Positions 7,344-10,267 of a stretch of 10,267 nt of DNA are shown piece by piece. The DNA comes from JBBKWG01 sp037968835. GTDB lineage: Bacteria; Pseudomonadota; Alphaproteobacteria; Rhodobacterales; Rhodobacteraceae. Position 1 is the first letter of the stretch. The number at the start of each line of letters is the position of its first letter. The notes under the pieces were generated by a model. That model ran no database searches. It was not told where the DNA came from and worked only from the letters and a program-made list of their open reading frames with translations. The DNA lies in NCBI GenBank assembly GCA_037968835.1, contig JBBKWG010000111.1, positions 1 through 10,267 on the forward strand, read 5' to 3'. Both the position numbers and the translations under genes were made by a program.

Positions 7344-7540
7344 CAGTTAGCGCCCGACATCGAGACATAAATCATCAGGCCGATCAGCAGGATAAACGAG
7401 ATCTTTTGCACACCATCCCCCGTTGTAAGCAGAACAGCGTTTTCGCTGCGCTTGGCAACCCGCGTTATACTCGCGACCAGAAACGCAATGAGACTGGCGG
7501 CAATTGCCAGAAAAAGAACCGCAATAACGAACCGTTGCAT
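7343..7540 (-). CDS. Small two-helix membrane protein, first gene of the stress-module operon
   Basis: Short protein of 65 residues that I do not recognise as a named family. It has two hydrophobic helices (about residues 4-25 and 45-61) separated by a polar, basic linker (ITRVAKRSENAVLLTTGDGVQK), so it is probably a small inner-membrane hairpin. Evidence that it is real: its TGA overlaps the xpaC ATG by one base, its hydrophobic pattern is sensible, and it occupies the only coding space between xpaC and the pseudouridine synthase. The ribosome binding site is poor; AGGGA lies about 13 bases before the ATG. A longer open frame starting at 7571 in another phase (74 codons) overlaps it, but its protein is not hydrophobic and looks like a shadow. 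Role unknown; a partner or regulator of the XpaC membrane protein is a guess from position. Confidence 0.65.
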   Translation of the reverse strand: MQRFVIAVLFLAIAASLIAFLVASITRVAKRSENAVLLTTGDGVQKISFILLIGLMIYVSMSGAN

Positions 7541-7636
7541 AGATTGGGTGGTCCCTGTTCCACTTCTTCAAACATAGGGGATCGAGCGCGCCGTTGCCAT
7601 AGCCGTCGGAAATTTCCTGCGCTCCGCCGAGCGTCG
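7541..7636. other. Intergenic gap upstream of the stress-module operon
   Basis: This 96-base gap separates the rluB stop from the first gene of the 7540-1399 gene string, so the module's promoter should lie here or inside the rluB 3' end. I see no convincing -35/-10 pair. It contains a perfect 10-base palindrome GGAAATTTCC at 7608-7617 and a short hairpin (CGCTC at 7620-7624, GAGCG at 7629-7633) immediately after rluB. The hairpin lacks a T-run, so a terminator role is weak. Confidence 0.4.
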
Positions 7637-8425
7637 CTAGTTGCGCCGGCGTTTGACCTGTTTTCCCGGCGATTTCGCCTTGGGCGGGGCAGGTTCGGCC
7701 AGACCCAACTGATCGCGCAGGACCTTGGAGCGGACCTCCTCGACCTCGCCCGCCTTCAATTCGCCCAGTTGGAACGGGCCATAGCTGATGCGGATCAGCC
7801 GGTTCACCATCAGCCCGACAGCCTCCATAGCGCGGCGGATCTCGCGGTTCTTGCCCTCGCGCAGCGCCACGGTCGCCCAGGCATTGCTGGTCTGCTGGCG
7901 ATCAAGCGTCACGTGCATCGGCTGGAACCGCTCGCCGTCGATCGTCAGACCCTTGCGCAATGGCTCGAACACCGCGTCATCGGGCGCGCCCTTGATCCGC
8001 ACCCGGTAGCGGCGCAGCCAGCCGGTGCTGGGCAGTTCCATGCGCCGCTTGATGTCGCCGTCGTTGGTCAGCAGCAACAGACCCTCCGACGTGAGGTCGA
8101 GCCGTCCAACCGACATCACGCGCGGCAAATCGGCGGGCAGGGAATCAAACACCGTCGGGCGGCCTTTTTCGTCGCGCTCGGTCGTCACCAGCCCCGAGGG
8201 CTTGTGATAAAGCCAGAGCCGGGGCGGTTCGGCAGCGGCGACCTCTTTCCCGTCGACGCTCAGCCTGTCCTTGTCGGTGACGTTCAGGGCCGGACTGTCG
8301 ATCACCTTGCCGTTGACGGCGACGCGGCCGATCTCGATCATGCGTTCGGCCTCGCGCCGCGATGCCACGCCGCGCCGCGCCAGAACCTTGGCGATGCGCT
8401 CGCCCTTGGGTGTTGTCTCTGCCAT
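7637..8425 (-). CDS. rluB: Ribosomal large-subunit pseudouridine synthase, RluB/RsuA family
   Basis: Converts a uridine in rRNA to pseudouridine; by family resemblance the target is in 23S rRNA (RluB-type, helix 90 region), though RluE/RluF/RsuA-like specificity cannot be excluded by eye. The 262 residues begin with an S4 RNA-binding domain (about 8-55, GERIAKVLARRGVASRREAE). A pseudouridine synthase domain follows, opened by LWLYHKPSGLVTT. The catalytic motif GRLDLTSEGLLLLTNDG (107-123) contains the nucleophilic Asp110. The GKNREIRRAMEAVG block (191-204) is typical of this branch. The C-terminus is a basic tail (KSPGKQVKRRRN), likely for RNA contact. It diverges from tadA across a 75-base gap. 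A 5-base-stem hairpin just after the stop (7620-7633) has no T-run. Confidence 0.92.
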   Translation of the reverse strand: MAETTPKGERIAKVLARRGVASRREAERMIEIGRVAVNGKVIDSPALNVTDKDRLSVDGKEVAAAEPPRLWLYHKPSGLVTTERDEKGRPTVFDSLPADLPRVMSVGRLDLTSEGLLLLTNDGDIKRRMELPSTGWLRRYRVRIKGAPDDAVFEPLRKGLTIDGERFQPMHVTLDRQQTSNAWATVALREGKNREIRRAMEAVGLMVNRLIRISYGPFQLGELKAGEVEEVRSKVLRDQLGLAEPAPPKAKSPGKQVKRRRN

Positions 8426-8500
8426 ATCCGCGCTCTAACCCGCACAGCGCCCGGTGGGAAGGGACTTGCGAACCGCACCTTGGCAGTTCATCAAATGTTT

Positions 8501-8950
8501 ATGTCATTCAGAACGCATATGGACGCGGCTCTCGCAGCCGCCAGAACCGCCCGCGAACGTGGCGAAGTGCCCGTCGGCGCGGTGATTGTCGCCCCCGATG
8601 GCGAGGTGCTCGCAGTCGCCAGCAATCGCACCCGCGAACTGCACGACCCGACCGCCCACGCAGAAATCCTCGCGATCCGCGCCGCCGCCATGAGCTTGGG
8701 GTCCGAGCGGCTGGAAAATTGCGATCTCTACGTGACGCTTGAACCCTGCGCGATGTGCGCCGCCGCGATTGCAGGCGCTCGCGTCCGGCGCCTTTACTAC
8801 GGCGCGGCCGATCCGAAATCCGGCGGGGTCGAGCAGGGCGCGCGGGTATTCTCGCACCCCCAGACCCACCACGTCCCGGAAGTTTTCGACGGGATCGGTG
8901 CGCGCGAAGCCGCAAGCCTTCTGCGCGAGTTCTTTTCCTCCAAACGCTGA
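8501..8950 (+). CDS. tadA: tRNA-specific adenosine deaminase TadA
   Basis: Essential enzyme that deaminates the wobble adenosine (A34) of tRNA-Arg(ACG) to inosine; cytoplasmic homodimer with one zinc per subunit. The 149 residues carry the cytidine/deoxycytidylate-deaminase signature: HAE at 53-55 (zinc ligand H53, proton shuttle E55) and EPCAMC at 81-86 (zinc ligands C83 and C86). GEVPVGAVIV and YYGAADPKSGGVEQGARVF are typical TadA segments. Start choice: ATG at 8501 gives MSFRTHMDAALAAA, close to the family norm. ATG at 8495 or 8519 is also possible, and none has a clear ribosome binding site. The frame is open upstream as far as 7406, but that part is antisense to rluB and is not a fusion. 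It is the only plus-strand gene between rluB and the hydrolase gene, whose stop is 5 bases beyond its own. Confidence 0.96.
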   Translation: MSFRTHMDAALAAARTARERGEVPVGAVIVAPDGEVLAVASNRTRELHDPTAHAEILAIRAAAMSLGSERLENCDLYVTLEPCAMCAAAIAGARVRRLYYGAADPKSGGVEQGARVFSHPQTHHVPEVFDGIGAREAASLLREFFSSKR

Positions 8951-8955
8951 ACCGC

Positions 8956-9648
8956 TCAGATTTCCACGGTCTCCATCACCTCGGGAGTTTTCACATCGAC
9001 GCCGGGCAGGCCCGCGACCAGTTCGTCCGCTGATTGAGCAAGCAGCGGGAACGTCTTGTAATGGCAAGGAATAACCGTCTTGAAGTGGAAAAATTTCTTC
9101 GCCGCCCAGGCCGCCGCTTTCATGTCCATCGTATAATGCCCGCCCGCGCACAGGATGCCGATGTCCGGCGCGTAATACTCCGCGAACCAGCCCATGTCGG
9201 CCATGATATCGGTGTCGCCGGTGAAATAGATCGTGTGGCCTTCGCCCGCGATCATGAACCCGGCCTCGGAGCCCGCCGTTGTCGGTCGCTCGCCGATGAA
9301 ATCGACACTGGAGGAATGACAGGCATTCACCATCGACACCCTGACCGCGCCAAGCGCGATCGTGCCGCCTTTGCCGAAACCGATGGTCTCAACCCCGTCG
9401 CCGCCCAGAATATCGCTAAGCTCGTGGATGCAAGCGATTGGAATCCCGAACTCTTTCGCCAACCCCTGGGCATTGCCCGCGTGATCTCCGTGGCCGTGCG
9501 ACAACAAGATCGCGGTCGCGCCCGACAGGGCTTCGTCGCGGCGGCTCTCGGGGAAGGCAGGGTTGCCCGTGACCCAGGGATCGACCAGCAAAACCTGATC
9601 CTCAATTTCGATGCGGAAGCTGGAATGACCGAGCCATGTGATTTTCAT
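8956..9648 (-). CDS. UPF0173 family metal-dependent hydrolase (metallo-beta-lactamase fold)
   Basis: Protein of 230 residues in the UPF0173 family (YtkL-like) of metallo-beta-lactamase-fold hydrolases; no physiological substrate is established. The start MKITWLGHSSFRIE is diagnostic. Metal-binding motifs are in order: HGHGDH at 51-56, H111 (NACHSSS), D145 (FTGDTD), with further conserved H171 (GGHYTMD) and H196 (PCHYKT). There is no signal peptide, so it should be cytoplasmic. I start it at 9648 because GAGGGG lies 6 bases before that ATG and the family begins there; the open frame extends 19 codons further, into the first codons of the divergent ceramidase-like gene. The two genes have 44 bases between their starts. 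The stop lies 5 bases from the convergent tadA stop, leaving little room for a terminator. Confidence 0.93.
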   Translation of the reverse strand: MKITWLGHSSFRIEIEDQVLLVDPWVTGNPAFPESRRDEALSGATAILLSHGHGDHAGNAQGLAKEFGIPIACIHELSDILGGDGVETIGFGKGGTIALGAVRVSMVNACHSSSVDFIGERPTTAGSEAGFMIAGEGHTIYFTGDTDIMADMGWFAEYYAPDIGILCAGGHYTMDMKAAAWAAKKFFHFKTVIPCHYKTFPLLAQSADELVAGLPGVDVKTPEVMETVEI

Positions 9649-9692
9649 GTGAAACCCCTCTATCTGTTGAACGCAGTCTAACAGGACATGAC

Positions 9693-10267
9693 ATGGACTG
9701 GACAAGAGCGATCGACAGCTATTGCGAGCGGACCGACCCGTCCTATTGGGCCGAACCGATCAACGCACTGACCAACCTCGCCTTCGTGCTGGTGGCCGCA
9801 ATTCTGTGGCGCCGGACGCAAGGCAAGATCGAAGGGCGGATACTGTCGGCGATCCTGTTCGTGATCGGCGTCGGATCGTGGCTGTTTCACACCCATGCAA
9901 CCGTCTGGGCCGCCGCCGCCGACAGCCTGCCGATTCTGATCTTCACTCTGCTCTACATCTACGTGTCCAACCGCGATTTCTGGGCTTTACCGCCGTGGCT
10001 AGCAGCACTGTGCGCGGCCGCCTACATCCCCTTCACGATGGCCCTGACGCCGGTGTTCGCCAGCCTGCCGTTCTTCCAGATCTCGTCGTTCTACTGGCCG
10101 CTCCCGGTCCTGATCTTTGCCTACGCAGTCGGGCTCCGCACCCGCGCACCCCGAACCGCGCGCAATCTCGCAATCGGGGCCGCGATCCTGTCGGTATCGC
10201 TCACCTTCCGCTCGCTCGACCTGACGCTCTGCAACCTCGTGCCGTTCGGAACGCATTTCATGTGGCA
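9693..10267 (+). CDS. Alkaline ceramidase-like membrane hydrolase (CREST superfamily), C-terminus cut by window edge
   Basis: Integral membrane protein, 191 residues visible, matching the ceramidase family (PF05875 type) of the CREST superfamily of zinc-dependent membrane amidases. Signature blocks are in order: YCERTDPSYWAEPINALTN (10-28); GSWLFHTHAT with S62 and H66, then D77 in DSLPI; and near the edge GTHFMW with H188, followed by CA that most likely begins the conserved second histidine. S62, H66, D77 and H188/H192 have the same spacings as the catalytic and zinc-binding residues of eukaryotic ACER enzymes. About six to seven hydrophobic helices are seen. The ATG at 9693 is preceded by AGGA with a 6-base spacer. 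Probably 25-40 residues are missing. The bacterial substrate is unknown: a ceramide, an N-acyl amino-acid lipid or another amide are candidates. Confidence 0.88.
   Translation, partial: MDWTRAIDSYCERTDPSYWAEPINALTNLAFVLVAAILWRRTQGKIEGRILSAILFVIGVGSWLFHTHATVWAAAADSLPILIFTLLYIYVSNRDFWALPPWLAALCAAAYIPFTMALTPVFASLPFFQISSFYWPLPVLIFAYAVGLRTRAPRTARNLAIGAAILSVSLTFRSLDLTLCNLVPFGTHFMW

Noticed and set aside
7620..7633. Possible rho-independent terminator after rluB (CGCTC/GAGCG stem)
   Set aside because: Only a 5-base stem with no following T-run on the transcribed strand; not enough to call a terminator.
7406..8500. Long N-terminal extension of the tadA frame, which would look like a 514-residue fusion protein
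   Set aside because: The upstream part is antisense to rluB and the small membrane gene and has no domain; TadA has its normal length from 8501.
9999..10256. 85-codon minus-strand frame opposite the ceramidase-like gene
   Set aside because: Antisense to a gene with intact family signatures; composition is low-complexity Arg/Glu/Gly.

Overview
The window looks like ordinary chromosome from a GC-rich alphaproteobacterium, most likely of the Rhodobacteraceae/Roseobacter group. This is inferred from the third-position GC bias, the style of the encoded proteins (TadA, UPF0173, DUF2927 and XpaC/TelA variants) and the gene neighbourhood; no rRNA or other taxonomic marker is present. Coding density is very high. 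I see no tRNA, rRNA, CRISPR array, insertion sequence, integrase or attachment site, and no gap longer than about 100 bases. Thirteen genes are supported. Two are cut by the window edges (dtd on the left, the ceramidase-like gene on the right), and several start downstream of the longest possible open frame.

Positions 1-7540 hold nine genes, all on the minus strand and closely spaced, so transcription probably runs from about 7540 towards 1. In order of transcription they are: a 65-residue two-helix membrane protein, an XpaC-family membrane protein, a TelA-family protein, a DUF2927 lipoprotein, an SPFH protein with a C-terminal GYF_2-like domain, a cytochrome b561-like membrane protein, a membrane-anchored double zinc-ribbon protein, a PfkB-family sugar kinase (probably fructokinase), and D-aminoacyl-tRNA deacylase (dtd). 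The first seven (1399-7540) form what I read as an envelope or toxic-anion stress module. XpaC and TelA are a recurrent bacterial pair. The SPFH plus zinc-ribbon proteins resemble the YdjI/YdjG pair of the Bacillus subtilis pspA-ydjGHI operon. No member of this module has a well-established biochemical role, so it is the most interesting part of the window. The kinase and dtd at the end are housekeeping-type genes coupled to each other by a 4-base stop/start overlap.

Positions 7637-9648 hold housekeeping genes. An RluB-type 23S rRNA pseudouridine synthase (minus) and the tRNA adenosine deaminase TadA (plus) diverge from a 75-base gap. TadA then converges, with only 5 bases between stop codons, on a UPF0173 metallo-beta-lactamase-fold hydrolase (minus). 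The hydrolase diverges from an integral-membrane ceramidase-like hydrolase (CREST superfamily) that runs off the right edge.

The GC-rich sequence produces many long open frames antisense to real genes, some over 400 codons. I treated these as shadows.
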